A DNA stretch of 64,000 bases from Cryptomeria japonica (lineage: Eukaryota; Streptophyta; Pinopsida; Cupressales; Cupressaceae). The notes under the pieces are model-generated. The model ran no database searches. It was given only the letters and a program-made list of their open reading frames with translations, and was not told the DNA's origin. The stretch covers positions 306,779,950 to 306,843,949 of the forward strand of contig NC_081408.1 in the NCBI RefSeq assembly GCF_030272615.1, in the 5' to 3' direction. Both the position numbers and the translations under genes were made by a program. Positions 12,454 through 23,607 of the stretch are shown here, piece after piece; within the stretch, counting starts at the first letter, position 1; each line of letters begins with the position of its first letter.

Positions 12454-13532
12454 TGTTGACTCTAAATTTTACTTTGAAAACAAATAGCCTAATGGGAAAT
12501 TCAGTGATGGGGGACCTACTGCACAGAATTCACTGAATAACCTCCAAATTTGAGAAGTCGGCTCTTCCTTGGGGTTTGGGAAAAGGGAAAAGAAGGAAAC
12601 TTAAAATAAAATGATCAATACTATGGAGGCGATGCGCCAGAACATTTCATAAAAAGTGGATAGCATATAAAACTAGGAAACACACGGTTTCAAAGCCCAT
12701 TCAACAATCTACATGCCCAAACATAACTATAATTAAGGTACAATTAAGACTCCTTTGAAAAAACATAAAGAAATATATATCATGCATCCACCAGATAACA
12801 AGTGTGAAACATAGTTTAATTGGCAAAGTATTAGATAGATATCTCTAAAGGCATCAAAATACAGGAAAAAGCTCAAAAAAGCCTATTCAAGCATCCAAAA
12901 AGAGGCAATCATAAAGGTCGCAGGCACAATTTTGATTAACCTTCCTCTTGGGAAACTATAACAGCTAAAAATTATCTAAGATCATTTTTTTTTCTTAAAA
13001 GTTCTGAACCCCTACAACAAGGAAAAAACAAGCATAAATAGAGCCCACAGCTCTGCTAATAGCTCCAAAGTATGCCAAACAGGCACAACCACCCCTGAAT
13101 AGAAAAAACAAGCCATGTCATTTCACGAGGTCACACCCAGCAAAATGGCCCCAAGGTTGTTGTTTTGCTTGTCTGCGATGATCTTCATACCAGCCCGAAC
13201 AAAAACGATTTCACTAACCGCAGAAGAAAATGCGGCAAGCAGGGAGACCTCTTATGCAAAACTTCTTCAAAAAGAAACGCATCCGCCAATGCAAAGATGT
13301 CAGGTGTCCCTTTCCCATTTGTGCTACAAGGTGGGCCCCAAAAAAGTCTAGTTAGCAAAACCTCTCCATTTGTCACCATCGCGCTACTCCAATCCTCAAA
13401 TGTGAAAAATGGACCGTTGGGGGCAACATCGAGATGACACTTTTCCTATACACCACACACTACTAGAAAGATGAGAGAGGAAAAAGGGATACTCCAATCG
13501 AAAACTCACCCCAGGGATTTTAATGTGAACAT
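12454..13532 (-). repeat. element III 3' LTR (left copy)
   Basis: The 1079-bp LTR has ends TGTTGACTC and ATGTGAACA and is a full-length match to 35110-36192. Short ORFs in both copies (for example around 13115-13437) come from the repeat and are not genes. Confidence 0.92.
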
Positions 13533-13579
13533 TTCTTGGCGACTAAAAGGGGAAATTCTTCCTACGGAATACAGGAACC

Positions 13580-16520
13580 CAAAATTGTTGGTTCGGAGAC
13601 TAGACTTCATGCTAAGACAAGATGAAGTAGGTTAGAGACCTACTATAATAACAACCAATCCTCCTTAGAAGACAATGCTTGCGCATCCAGATTCTAATAG
13701 TGTTGATCCAAGCAGATGACCTCACCAAACGGCAAGCCTATGGGTTCATCATGGACCAACTTTAAAAGAGTGTAGAGCTGGGCAAGGGGATGAAGAAGAT
13801 GTTCTACGTCCTTGGCTGAGAAAGGGTTATTCAGGTTTTGGATGAAAGGTCTATCTTGCTATAGGTGCTCAATTTGATTTGATAACTGTTCAACCCCTAA
13901 TACAGAAGCATCAGCAAAGAAAGGGGAAGGCAAGCCTAGCAAAACAAACCTTTCTATACGTTGCTTGGTGTCCAGGATAGCGATTTGTAATGGCTACAGT
14001 GCAGCTGATATATACATGACCATTATGTGGTGATTGATGAAAACATTTGTCCTTTTGATCAGCTGCTTGCGATCGACTATTCCCTTCTCTCTCAATTCAT
14101 CATCTTGAGCTACATACAACATTTAGATCAAGTCCTAAGCCACAGGGATCTTGGGACCCAAGACAACCATCGAACTATTTACTAGAGCTTCCACTTCCAC
14201 ACAAAGGGATTGTGCTTCTTGAATGAATCTCATCACAGGTTGAAGCGAGGGGCCATATTGCTTGATCTTCTCCCAGTGTGAAACATAAAATTCTACTAGA
14301 ATTGCTGAAAAGTCCTGAGAAACCTGCACCGAGGGTAGAATGCTCAATAATCGCAAGACCTCATCACCTTTTGCAATCACTTCTTGTTGCAGCTCCCTGC
14401 ATTTGTTATGTTCAATAATCATCTGATTCTCTAGAGTGAGGATTCTGGTCTTTCCATCTTTCACTGTCTACTAAAGTTGCAATGTTTGGTCTTGCTCATG
14501 TCGCAAAAGAGCCTCCACCTCTAGAAGGTGCTTATCAGATTGCCTGAGGCTAGCCTATTTTGCTTTCAGCTCTACCTCAAACCTCATCTTTTCCTCAGAC
14601 AATAACACTTGAGCCTCACTTAGCTGTCGAGCGTAATCCTCCTTCAAGTGAACCTCTTCACGCAGTTGCACTTGCACCTGAGTAGCATCTCTAGAGGTCA
14701 TCTTTAATTGTTGAATATTTGAGTCCTTCTCCTGCAACTCCTTCAGAGCCACATTTCTCATCGCCTGTTGTCCCTTCAATTAAGAGCTCACATTATTAAA
14801 GGTTGACTGCAACTTCCCTTTTTCTGTATTGGCTTGGGCCAGCAAACTTTGCAAGCAATTGATTTCTGAGCTTCGGGCCTTATCTTCTTTTCTCTGTTGG
14901 GTCAGGGATTCTCAGAGATTGGCGTTCTCCGCTTGGATCTTTTCCAGATGGTGACTCTTTTTGATGAAATCCAAAGATACAACTTTTGAGGTTTCCTCCA
15001 TCATTTCTACCTTGTATGAGGTTGTAGCACTTTGAAGGCTGACGTTGATAGCATGTAATGTGTATTCATTCGATCTCATCTGAGACTCTAGCTTGTCAAC
15101 CTTGGGGAAAAAGTTTGCAAAGAAAAGTCAATCGTTCTCCTCACTGAAATGTGTCTGTAGATGAGGACGGGCTGGACAGGAACCTTCCTTTTCTTTTCAC
15201 TTGCCTGTCTTACCAATGCGAGCAGCCTTAGAAAAAGCAACTTGTTGCTGGAAATCATCTAGGTTGTCAATAGTCTAACCTGCAAAAGTTGTGCCAAGGG
15301 GGACCACAAAGGGAAACTGCAAAATAGGCCCAGCGAAAGTAGTTTGAATGGGATGAGCCAGGGCCAACGGGGAAAATAATGGGACGAAGGGGGGAGCTCC
15401 TGACAAAAAAGGGCTTGTGGATGCTATTCCCATAACTGGAGGAGGGGACTCTCCAAAACCTAGCCTACGCGACATGGAGGTTGCTTCAGACATCTACGTG
15501 GGAAAAACTACGAGGATAAAAGCGGAGGCCGGGAAAGGAATGGAGGCCTGTGGGAATACATCTTGGGGTTTGACTTGTGTCCCAACAGAGGCCAAGGTGA
15601 GGGCAATAGGAATTTGAGCTTGCATTGTGGTGATGGGGACAATAGAAGAAACAACCTGAGCAGGAGACAAGGATAAAGGAGGACGTACCTGAGCCATGGA
15701 AGGCACCGACCGCTGAAGATCTAAGGATGTCTCTGGGATTTGAGAAGGTGGACTCCTCCTTGCTGCACTAGGATGTTGCCTTTTCATTGGAGGGGAGCTA
15801 CGCAACTACTTCTTGAACCACCTTTTACCTGCCTTGGAACAAGGCCTGCGAGTGAAACTATCTAAGGGAAGGAGAATTTGAGGCTCTGGATCTTGCCCTT
15901 CAACACTTATAACCTCTACCCTTTGTCATGGGGAAACCTCGGGGGATGAGTCCCCATGTGAGGAGTTGTCACTTGTCTCATCATCAGATTTATTTAACTG
16001 ACACCATTCCTGCTCAAACCGCTCGTCCAAAGGGGCATTTCTAATGTTAGCTCTAGGCTGACTCACCTCTTGTCGGTAGACCCAAAATTATTCCCTCTCT
16101 TTCCTGGGCTAGGCTAAAGTTTTCATACTTTCTAGCATTTCCCAGGGAATAGGCTTTGTGCAATAGAATCTTTGTAGGGGCGAATAAAAACTCAACCATA
16201 GGGGGCGTCTTAAAATGGGAAAATCATCAGGACCCACATACGCACTCGAGTCGTCAACCCGAGGGTTTGTACGCTCCTCCCATGAGCTCCGAGGCTCATG
16301 CTTTACAACATTATTTCTCTTGCTGAGGTAGCCATCAGGCTCATAGCTCTAGGAGCCATCAATAACTACTAGACCAAGTTGCACCATCTTAGACATCAGG
16401 ACCTCCTCTGCAATGTTCCTTCGTACTAGAGTGATTGGGCCAATAGCCTTGTGGTCTTCAGTAATGGAGGTATCATGCTTACTTTCCCCAATAGCCCTTT
16501 CAATTTTCACCAACTACTGC
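13580..16520 (-). pseudogene. element III 3' sense ORF, C-terminal part
   Basis: One minus-strand frame can be followed through stops from about 16120 to 13580. It reads FWVYRQEV, then NAPLDERFEQEWCQL and an acidic Asp/Ser patch. A Pro/Ser-rich low-complexity segment (15805-15275) follows, then a long coiled coil rich in Gln/Glu/Leu (about 15160-14400), then a helical end. The open stretches at 15805, 15493, 14779 and 14464 share one frame, which argues for a single former protein. I do not recognise a family. Extra ORFs between integrase and the 3' LTR are known in plant Ty3/gypsy Tat elements. Confidence 0.6.
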
Positions 16521-16989
16521 AATATTTTGAGAGCTAGGGTTCTCTCAGTAACATAGGTAGGTAGAGGAAATGGCTCTTTGGAGAACCCATGCACTTGGAC
16601 AAAAATAAGACCCCTCACAAGGCCACAAGTTACTCAAAAGGATTCAATACCCCAAAACACACCCATACTCACCAACCCTCACCCAACCATTGAATCACAC
16701 TCAAATAGGATAAATAAACATGTCTAAGTCACAATCCAACTCTCCAACATTCAATCACCACCAACACCCTCAACCCTTATTCACACAAATCCTCCTTCAA
16801 CTGGGTCTTCTAATCCCCCCTGGTACTCAACTCACAAAATGTACTAGATATCCAAAAACCAATGTACTTTCATATGCTCTTACAAGAACCACTAAACATA
16901 TACCACCATGGATCTTTACCCTCCCAACCACCCAAAGGTCAAAGGAAGATTCATTGCTACAACACTCAGTTTTTGTGACAATATCAAGC

Positions 16990-18560
16990 ACTTAGGATAG
17001 TCACTCCTTTTATGACAATATCAAGATCATATTGATACTAGACTGGGTAATAACAGAACCACCAACAATGTATTTCTCATCTCAAATAATAAAGAAAATA
17101 TAGGGCTGCATCTATGAAGAAAAAAAATGTTGGAAAAAACTATTTCCACCTACTTGGCCATCGGAGTGGTTTTTGAGGTGTATTCAAAGCTTTTACTCCT
17201 TTTGTTGCATTTTCACTTAAAATATGGTTGAATTGGCTTTGTAAGCTCCTAGATACTTGGTACATGTTCTAATTGAGTTAAAAGAGTCTCAAGACTACCC
17301 TATAGTCATGCTCTACCTTATCCAACTACTCAATTAGTTTCCCAAACTTATAGGACATATGGTTTTATTCCTTACTTTGAGTTGAAATTGTCTTGGGTTG
17401 GATATAGGAAAAGTTGCGACCTATGAACCAGTCACAGGGGGGATGCTTATTCTGCATCCAGTTCATCTAGACCTGGGAGAAGCAGGCTAATGGTTCATTA
17501 GGGATTGAACTGAGATCTTTGAACGTGGGAGTCAAGAAGAAGTTTCAAAACTGATATGCATCATAAGAGGCTAGCAAGAGGGGTGTCCAGGTGGACACCG
17601 ACATTATATTCCCTGACTCGTCACAAATAGCCAACCGCATGAACTAGCTGAAGAAGGCTTCATTTCAGTGCAGGAGCAGATGGACTACAACCAAAGAAAA
17701 CCTGAAGTGTCGCAACTGTTGGAATTCTGATAATTGCTTAACTATGGCCTTGACAATAGTGATTGAGAAGCCAAAATGAAAAGGTTCCTTTTGTTTCTTG
17801 CACTTAAAGAGAAATCTCATCATTGCGGTTGTAATATCCCAGTCATTATCATAACCACACAGCCAGGAAAGAGTAGAATAAATATCCTTGAGATCATCTT
17901 GCCTCAGGTCGCTATATGATAGGGGATACTCTGGAAGTCTGAAAGATAGACTCTGACTAAGCGTGCTTTGACAGAAGGTCAATATGTCTCTCCTAGTGCC
18001 CCAAAATACCTCCATTGAACTTTCTAAGAAAACCTTCGTCCCTTTGAAAACAGGGCAGCACATCATATCTCTAACAACCTCTGGAGATATCACCACCTTC
18101 AAGAGGGAGTCATTGATAGAATAGGTGGTGGGGTCGAAAACATCGGTGCAAGCCGCTACAAGCTCAGGGCAATTTGAGACCATGGGAACCATGAATTAGG
18201 GGGCACCACTATTCTAGAAATGAACTACCATAGATTGTGGCTCTACTCTGTGATTGAGCATTCTGCTGTATGTGGCCTCTCTAAGGCTTTTAGGCTGCTT
18301 GTGAACCTCGAGCTCGAAAACATTTTCCAAGGAATCCAAAACAGCGAATGCATTTTGAGTGGTTGTTTTGGTCTTGATCTTTATGTTCGGATGCTCTGCC
18401 TTTGGGGGAATGGCATGTGAGGAATATGAGAGTTCCCCAAAGACATCCACCCAGAAACCTCCATGACAAGAGCCTAAGGGTGTTGCTTTGGCCTCCATTA
18501 CAGGCTGTGACTTTCCTTGCAAACTTTTCAACAATCTAAGAGGGAAAAGCACTTAGGCTG
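16990..18560 (-). pseudogene. element III 3' sense ORF, N-terminal part
   Basis: Two open stretches (18552-18214 and 18192-17665) share one frame, separated by stops. The first is basic with ENVFELEVHKQPKSLREATY. The second is a globular-looking region with CPELVAACTDVFDPTTYS, WGTRRDILTFCQ and LSWLCGYDNDWDI, continuing past the next stop into MRLAICDESGNIMS near 17640. Past about 17400 the frame becomes hard to follow, and the link to the C-terminal part needs a frameshift. It faintly recalls plant mobile domain proteins, but this is weak. Confidence 0.5.
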
Positions 18561-19018
18561 CAAAAACATGATAAAATGAAGAAGAGAGAGTAACTTCACT
18601 CTTTAAATGCACAGCGTGCCTACATTTTCGCAAAAGCAAATGCTTAATGGCAAGCGCCTGCCTATACGTGTGCCAACCCATTTTGCAGTTACAATAAACT
18701 CTCGAGGAGGATGAGCGCCGCCATTCCCACTTCCCAAGAAAGCATTTAGTTAACCCGTCGTTACCTGAATCCACTTGAGGGAAAATGCATGTCCGGACAG
18801 ATCTTTTCTTTAATTGAGAGAATCGGCAAGCAGTGAATCTTGCGCAAGTTGAGACAATCTTGCGGAGGTTGAGTTTTAAAGGTGATGTACCTATACAAAC
18901 ACATGGCATCTACTTACATTGACTCCTTCTTCGAGGTACCTAGGAGGACATTTCCAACTCTAAATCCAGGCTCATTCACTTGTGTGAATTAATGAAAAAA
19001 TGACAGGAGCATTGGAGT

Positions 19019-19831
19019 TTGGGAAGGTTGGCATCTCAAGCATTCATCATCTCAAGTTGCAATTTTTCTATAAATATGTCTTTTCAGACATTCCTTTTGT
19101 ACAGTGCAAGCTTCAGCAATAGAGTTTCTACAACCATGGATACTCTAGTTAGGCTTGTCAGCAACAAAGCGCAGGTCGCTTTCTTAGGGAATATCTCTGA
19201 TCGGAGATTGTAGTTGATGACATGGAGGAAAAATCCTTTGATGATTGCTACCATTTAGTGGGTGCTCAGAGAGGATTTCATAGATAATATGGATCAGTAT
19301 TGGTTGAACATAGACATCTGCTCGCGCTTTATAGCTTCGCTGCTGGATTATGGTCAAGCTGGGCTGCTAGCTTCGCAATTGACCGGGGCTCTCTTTTCTT
19401 GAGACTACTTGGGTGGACTGGAGGATGTGATTTCATATCATGTCCCTTTTTGAGGGCTCCTGCTGCCATCTAACCTGGAAAGGTTTATCACTCACAATGA
19501 GGAAGTAGCTTGGCATCTGCTCATCAGTGGGCTGAAAATAATGATATTGTCTTCCCATTGATATCACATTGAGCTTGCTACATAATTCCTTCTTCATGTC
19601 AATCTAATAGTCCCCATCCCTGAAGATACTGAATGGTATACTGAATTCAGGGACTATATCTTCCCTCAGGTTTTGACACTGCATAAACGACTGAAACTGG
19701 TTGTTGTTTTCTTGCCTAGGGAGCCTAGAAGCGATTCTGACCATGAGTGGTTGGAAGGAGGGGACTCTTCTGATGATGGTGAGGATTCAAACTTCCTAAT
19801 GGATGAAGACGAGGACATGGAAGATCAATGA
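19019..19831 (+). pseudogene. element III antisense ORF, acidic C-terminus
   Basis: The plus strand holds a 270-codon frame from MGRLASQAFI to a stop at 19829, broken by seven in-frame stops. At least three look like CGA to TGA changes and one like CAA to TAA, all C-to-T. The sequence is protein-like throughout (FIDNMDQYWLNIDICSRF, LPSNLERFITHNEEVAWHLL, WYTEFRDYIFPQVLTLHKRL) and ends in a strongly acidic tail (HEWLEGGDSSDDGEDSNFLM). It runs opposite to gag-pol, between integrase and the 3' LTR. Antisense extra ORFs at this place are reported for Grande and other Tat elements. The function is unknown. Confidence 0.6.
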
Positions 19832-20088
19832 ACCAGCGATGATCCGTCATTACTTGACTAATGCTTTATCATTTTGTAAAAAAGGGGGGCCAAGAGCCTA
19901 ATCTCTAATTGTAATAGAAATACAAAAATACTTAACATAAAAAACTTTCTTTTTCTTTGCTCAACTTTGGCATTCTTTGCAATTTCTTTTACTTTGGCAC
20001 TAGCTTGGGGAATAAATGAAATAAATTGGGCACTCAAAAAAACTATTCACAATATATACAATATATACACTAAATGAAACGAGAAAGT

Positions 20089-21375
20089 TTAGTGAAACGG
20101 CTTGAGGTGGAAACCATTAACCGAAATCCAGAGGGGGTCTCCATTCATATCTTTGAGTTTGAATGCGTTGAAACCTTTGCAATTTAGAATGCGGAAAGGC
20201 CCTTCCCACAAGCAATCGAACTTGGCATATTGGTCGGGATTCGCCGCCCTTTAATTGTACTTCAGCACAAGGTCCTTAGGGCTGAAAACTGAATTGGAGC
20301 TCTTTTTACTGTCAAACCACCTTTTGATGGTTTCTTGCCTATCTTCAAGAGCTACAAAGGGTGTCACCCTTGTCTCTTCTAGCTCCATAATCTTCGCTAA
20401 TCTTACAGCCATAGGGTTGTTCTCTGCCACCTCCATAGACTTCAATAGCTGCAGGGCTGGGATCTCTAAAGACGTGGGGAAAAGTGCACCTTTTCCATAT
20501 ACCAGCTTATATGGGGAGTTTTTTAGGATTTGTTTAGGTGTTATGTGATCTACCCACAATGCACTTCTCAAATGATGGTGCCACTCCCTCTTATATTTAG
20601 AACCTATCCTTTTAATAAGTTTGATCAAGTTCTTGTTAGTGGACTCAGCAAGTTTGTTCCCCTAAGGATAGTAATTAGAAGAGATTTTAAGATAGACACC
20701 TCTGTCGAGAGCGAATTGGGTAATTCACAAGCTGGTGAATGTGTGCGCATTGTCTGATATGATGGTTTTGGGAGAACCGTATCAGCATGCCAAGTCTTCT
20801 AGGAAAGCCAACATTTCACCTTCTGATGAGTTCCTCAAAGGAATGACTTCGGACCATCTAGTGAAATAGTCGATGGTGGTCAGGATCCACTTGTGTCCGG
20901 TCGAACTGGGGGGATTGATCATTCCGATGAAATCAAAACCCCACTAGGCGAAAGGCTCTTCTACTGGCACAGGCTTGAGGGGAATTGATGGTTTTCTGCC
21001 TCTACCAGTATAATACTGGCACTCCTTGCATTCTCTTACCAACTTATGTGTGTCCTTGAACATAAAAGGCCAAAAATATCCGGCTTGGGTAATTTCGATA
21101 GAAGTTGTAGGTGCGGAGAAATGGCCTCCTGAAGAGTCGTAGTGGAATTAATGTAGGATTTTATCCGCTTGGCTCCAACCTACACAACGGAGCAGGATTC
21201 CATCAAAATTCCTCTTGAAGAGTACTTCATCTATCAAACGGAAACCGTTGTTTTGGAGCTTATAAAACCTTCTCTTTTCGGAAGGGAGGTCATCGGGAAA
21301 AATCTTGGTCTTCATGAATTGCTTCCTGGCCTCGATCCAGCAAGCTTGTGGAGCATCAGGTGAAAACCTAAAAGT
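20089..21375 (-). pseudogene. element III integrase
   Basis: The frame runs from FSPDAPQACWIEARKQF to a stop after NGFHLKPFH. An H2C2 zinc-binding region is visible (GGHFS and CKECQ), followed by the catalytic core. The first Asp lies in FDFIG, the second in IISDNAH, and the Glu in NKLAESTNKNLIKLI. Next comes YKREWHHHLRSALWVDHITP and a C-terminal domain ending WEGPFRILNCKGF. At least four stops interrupt it. The plus-strand LTR at 21376 cuts its N-terminus from the RNase H side. It is non-functional but clearly Ty3/gypsy. Confidence 0.88.
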
Positions 21376-22840
21376 TGCACAATGAATTAAGTGAATTTTA
21401 TTCATTTAATTATTCTTAATTCTTCCTATTAATTAAATTAAGATTTAATTAATATACCCTTTTTCTATCTAAGCCATTTAATTAAATTTACATTTAACTA
21501 AATACCCTCCCTCTAGCCATTTTAATTAAATTTACATTTAATTAAAGATATCAATTTATCCCCTTTCCCATTTTAATTAAATCTACATTTAATTAAAATC
21601 TCATTTGCATTTAAATAAATCTAAATTTATTTATAAATCCCCCCACTTGCAAAATCCTACAAATGCAAGTTGCAACCAAATTGAAATAAAGCAATTTATT
21701 TTAATTAATTCTATTTTCCCTCACCCACTTGCATTTTCCTACATCTCCCACTTGCATCCTAAATCCTATTCCTAATTCTTCCAGAATCCATCTAATCCTA
21801 ATCGATTAGCCCAAACCCATCCATTATCCCTTTTCCCTAAATTTGAGGAGGTCACTTCTCAAATTTGGAGTAAAGTCTTCAAAAAGCAATAAAGTCTTTA
21901 TGTCTTCAACAAGTTAACCTTGAAAATCTTCATAACCATTAATGGTTAACTCAACCCTCTAGCATGATTAGATACTTTTTCTCTTAACTCAACTTTCATC
22001 TAACCCGAGGGTCTCATCAAGCATTCATTGCTTTGACCATGGTTATCCCTTTAACCTTTGCACAAGAGTTTACCTCTTGGGTAAAAGCTTTATCCATTGG
22101 ATAACCCTAACCTAACCTTAACCCTTACCTCCTAGGGTAACCATGAGGTCTTCTCAAGCATTTAATGCATGCCTTTCATCTTCTCTCAAGCAACCTCTTG
22201 TTGACAATTGTCACCATTTCATTGGTCAGAATTGAAAACATGGATTGATTAACTTTCAATCCTGGCCCTTGTTAAGATTATCCAATCTTGACCATCCATT
22301 GCCCTATTTTCCCTATAAATAGAGCCCATTCCTTCTTCAAAAAAAATGAAGTCTTTGTGCATCAAACTTATAGTCTCATAACATTAAGCATATTATCTCT
22401 CTTTGATAGAATAGCATGTTAGATCATTTTGATAGCATTATAATCTTAGATATATCAGGTTAATCTCATATCATATTAGCTTCATCTTAGTATCATTTTC
22501 ATACTAGTTTAAGCTTCATATCAATATCTTGCATCCTATCATCATCTAGTTTCATATCAAAATCATCACTAGGATCTTGGTTGCATTCCATTTAGATCTT
22601 AGAATCATTTAAATCTCGTTCTTTAGGTTGTCATCTTAAAGAATCAAGTGCTCTTCCAAGCTGAGAGCCACCTTGAATCTTGAAGATCCTTGGAGATAGA
22701 GGAACATGGAACGATTTTAAAGAGTTTAGATTCATTTAACTTGTTGTTTTGATTGATTTCTAACCTCTAATGCAATGTTTCATGTGTGTGTTTGAATTGT
22801 TTCCTCCTATTGCAGGTTGATACCACTTTTCCAGCATACA
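21376..22840 (+). repeat. LTR of element IV (plus strand)
   Basis: This 1465-bp LTR starts TGCACAATGAATTAAGTGAA and ends CCAGCATACA. It is followed by a primer site and is homologous to the solo LTR at 50123-51501. The U3 part holds repeated inverted-looking TTTTAATTAAATTTACATTT phrases and reads into a TATA box (22314-22321). It is inserted in the element III integrase gene. I found no matching second LTR or TSD, so the element is truncated or rearranged. Confidence 0.8.
22314..22321 (+). promoter_or_regulatory. LTR TATA box
   Basis: TATAAATA, preceded by CCCTATTTTCCC and followed by GAGCCCATTCC, has an exact counterpart at 51009-51016 in the solo LTR. This position fits the core promoter at the U3-R border. 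Confidence 0.7.
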
Positions 22841-22844
22841 TTTC

Positions 22845-22862
22845 TGGCGCCCACTGTGGGGC
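22845..22862 (+). other. element IV primer-binding site
   Basis: TGGCGCCCACTGTGGGGC starts four bases after the LTR end. A TGGCGCC start is a common primer-site form in plant Ty3/gypsy elements, so element IV is probably gypsy-type although no pol is left. Confidence 0.75.
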
Positions 22863-22870
22863 TCGAAATA

Positions 22871-23009
22871 TGGAAGGAATATCATGATTTTGCTTAAGAG
22901 ATGGATGTTTAATGGGACTCTGCTCTTGAGATGAAAGAGGGTCATCGTGGATGGAATACCAAAAGATTAGGGGATCATCATAAGATTCTTGATAGGTGGG
23001 ATCTCTTCT
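22871..23009 (+). repeat. direct repeat A, first copy
   Basis: This stretch (TGGAAGGAATATCATGATTT to GTGGGATCT) recurs at 23474-23607 with a handful of differences. The two copies bracket the left inverted-repeat arm, as if that arm had been inserted together with a duplication of its surroundings. Confidence 0.85.
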
Positions 23010-23014
23010 TTCAA

Positions 23015-23446
23015 ATGGACTCTTGAAGCCAAAAGAGCTTTTGATAGAATCAAAGACGCTATCTATTAAACCCTCGTGTTGTCTAACCCGGATATGTCAA
23101 AGGACTTCATAATGTATTCCTTCTCTGGCCAGTATAGCATCGCCATGGTCCTTGGAATATAACATTTAAGTATAAGTGACATTTCCTCTTCTCTTTTCTC
23201 TTTCTTATACTTTAAGTTATATTCCATATATATTGTCAGGATGTTTGAGAGGGGTTTCGGACCTCTAGGAGTTATAATGCAAAATCTAGTTTTTGGAAGA
23301 TCTTCCAAATTTCAGACTTAGTCAAATTTAAGGGCATTTCAGGATCAGGGTTGTAAAATTTGTAACCAAGATCAGAATTTAGGCTTGTGTAAGCCCACAC
23401 TAACATTTGATCATGGATTGTGTGCAGGTTTTAATATTTTGTGCAA
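23015..23446. repeat. left arm of long inverted repeat
   Basis: The arm of about 432 bp is the reverse complement of 26369-26809 with few differences. Its outer 150 bp is a reversed piece of the element III RT/RNase H border (the peptide around KDFIMY is readable on the plus strand). The rest is non-coding, including GTGTAAGCCCACACTAACAT. The arms are separated by 2.9 kb. Confidence 0.88.
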
Positions 23447-23473
23447 GATTAGAGGAAATACAATGGAGACATG

Positions 23474-23607
23474 TGGAAGGAATATCATGATTTTGCTTAA
23501 GAGATGGATGTTGAATGGGACTCTGCTCTTGAGATGAAAGGGGGTCATCATGGATGGAATACCAAAAGAATAGGGGATCATCATAATATTCTTGACAGGT
23601 GGGATCT
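23474..23607 (+). repeat. direct repeat A, second copy
   Basis: This second copy of the repeat at 22871-23009 is slightly shorter. It lies just inside the left inverted-repeat arm and continues into the element IV leader. Confidence 0.85.

Noticed and set aside
13115-13437. Overlapping plus-strand ORFs of 78 and 90 codons
   Set aside because: They lie wholly within the element III LTR, occur again in the other LTR copy with changes and have no protein-like features.
16720-16995. Plus-strand ORF of 91 codons rich in Pro, Thr and His
   Set aside because: It is low complexity, has no homologous frame nearby and lies opposite the decayed 3' ORF region.
22100-22140. Telomere-like AACCCTAACC stretch
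   Set aside because: It is a few imperfect units inside an LTR and is repeated in diverged form in the solo LTR near 50800. It is not a telomere array.
23066-23308. Matching 80-codon ORFs at 23066-23308 and 26510-26755
   Set aside because: They are two arms of the inverted repeat read opposite to RT, so similarity reflects DNA duplication and not a conserved protein.
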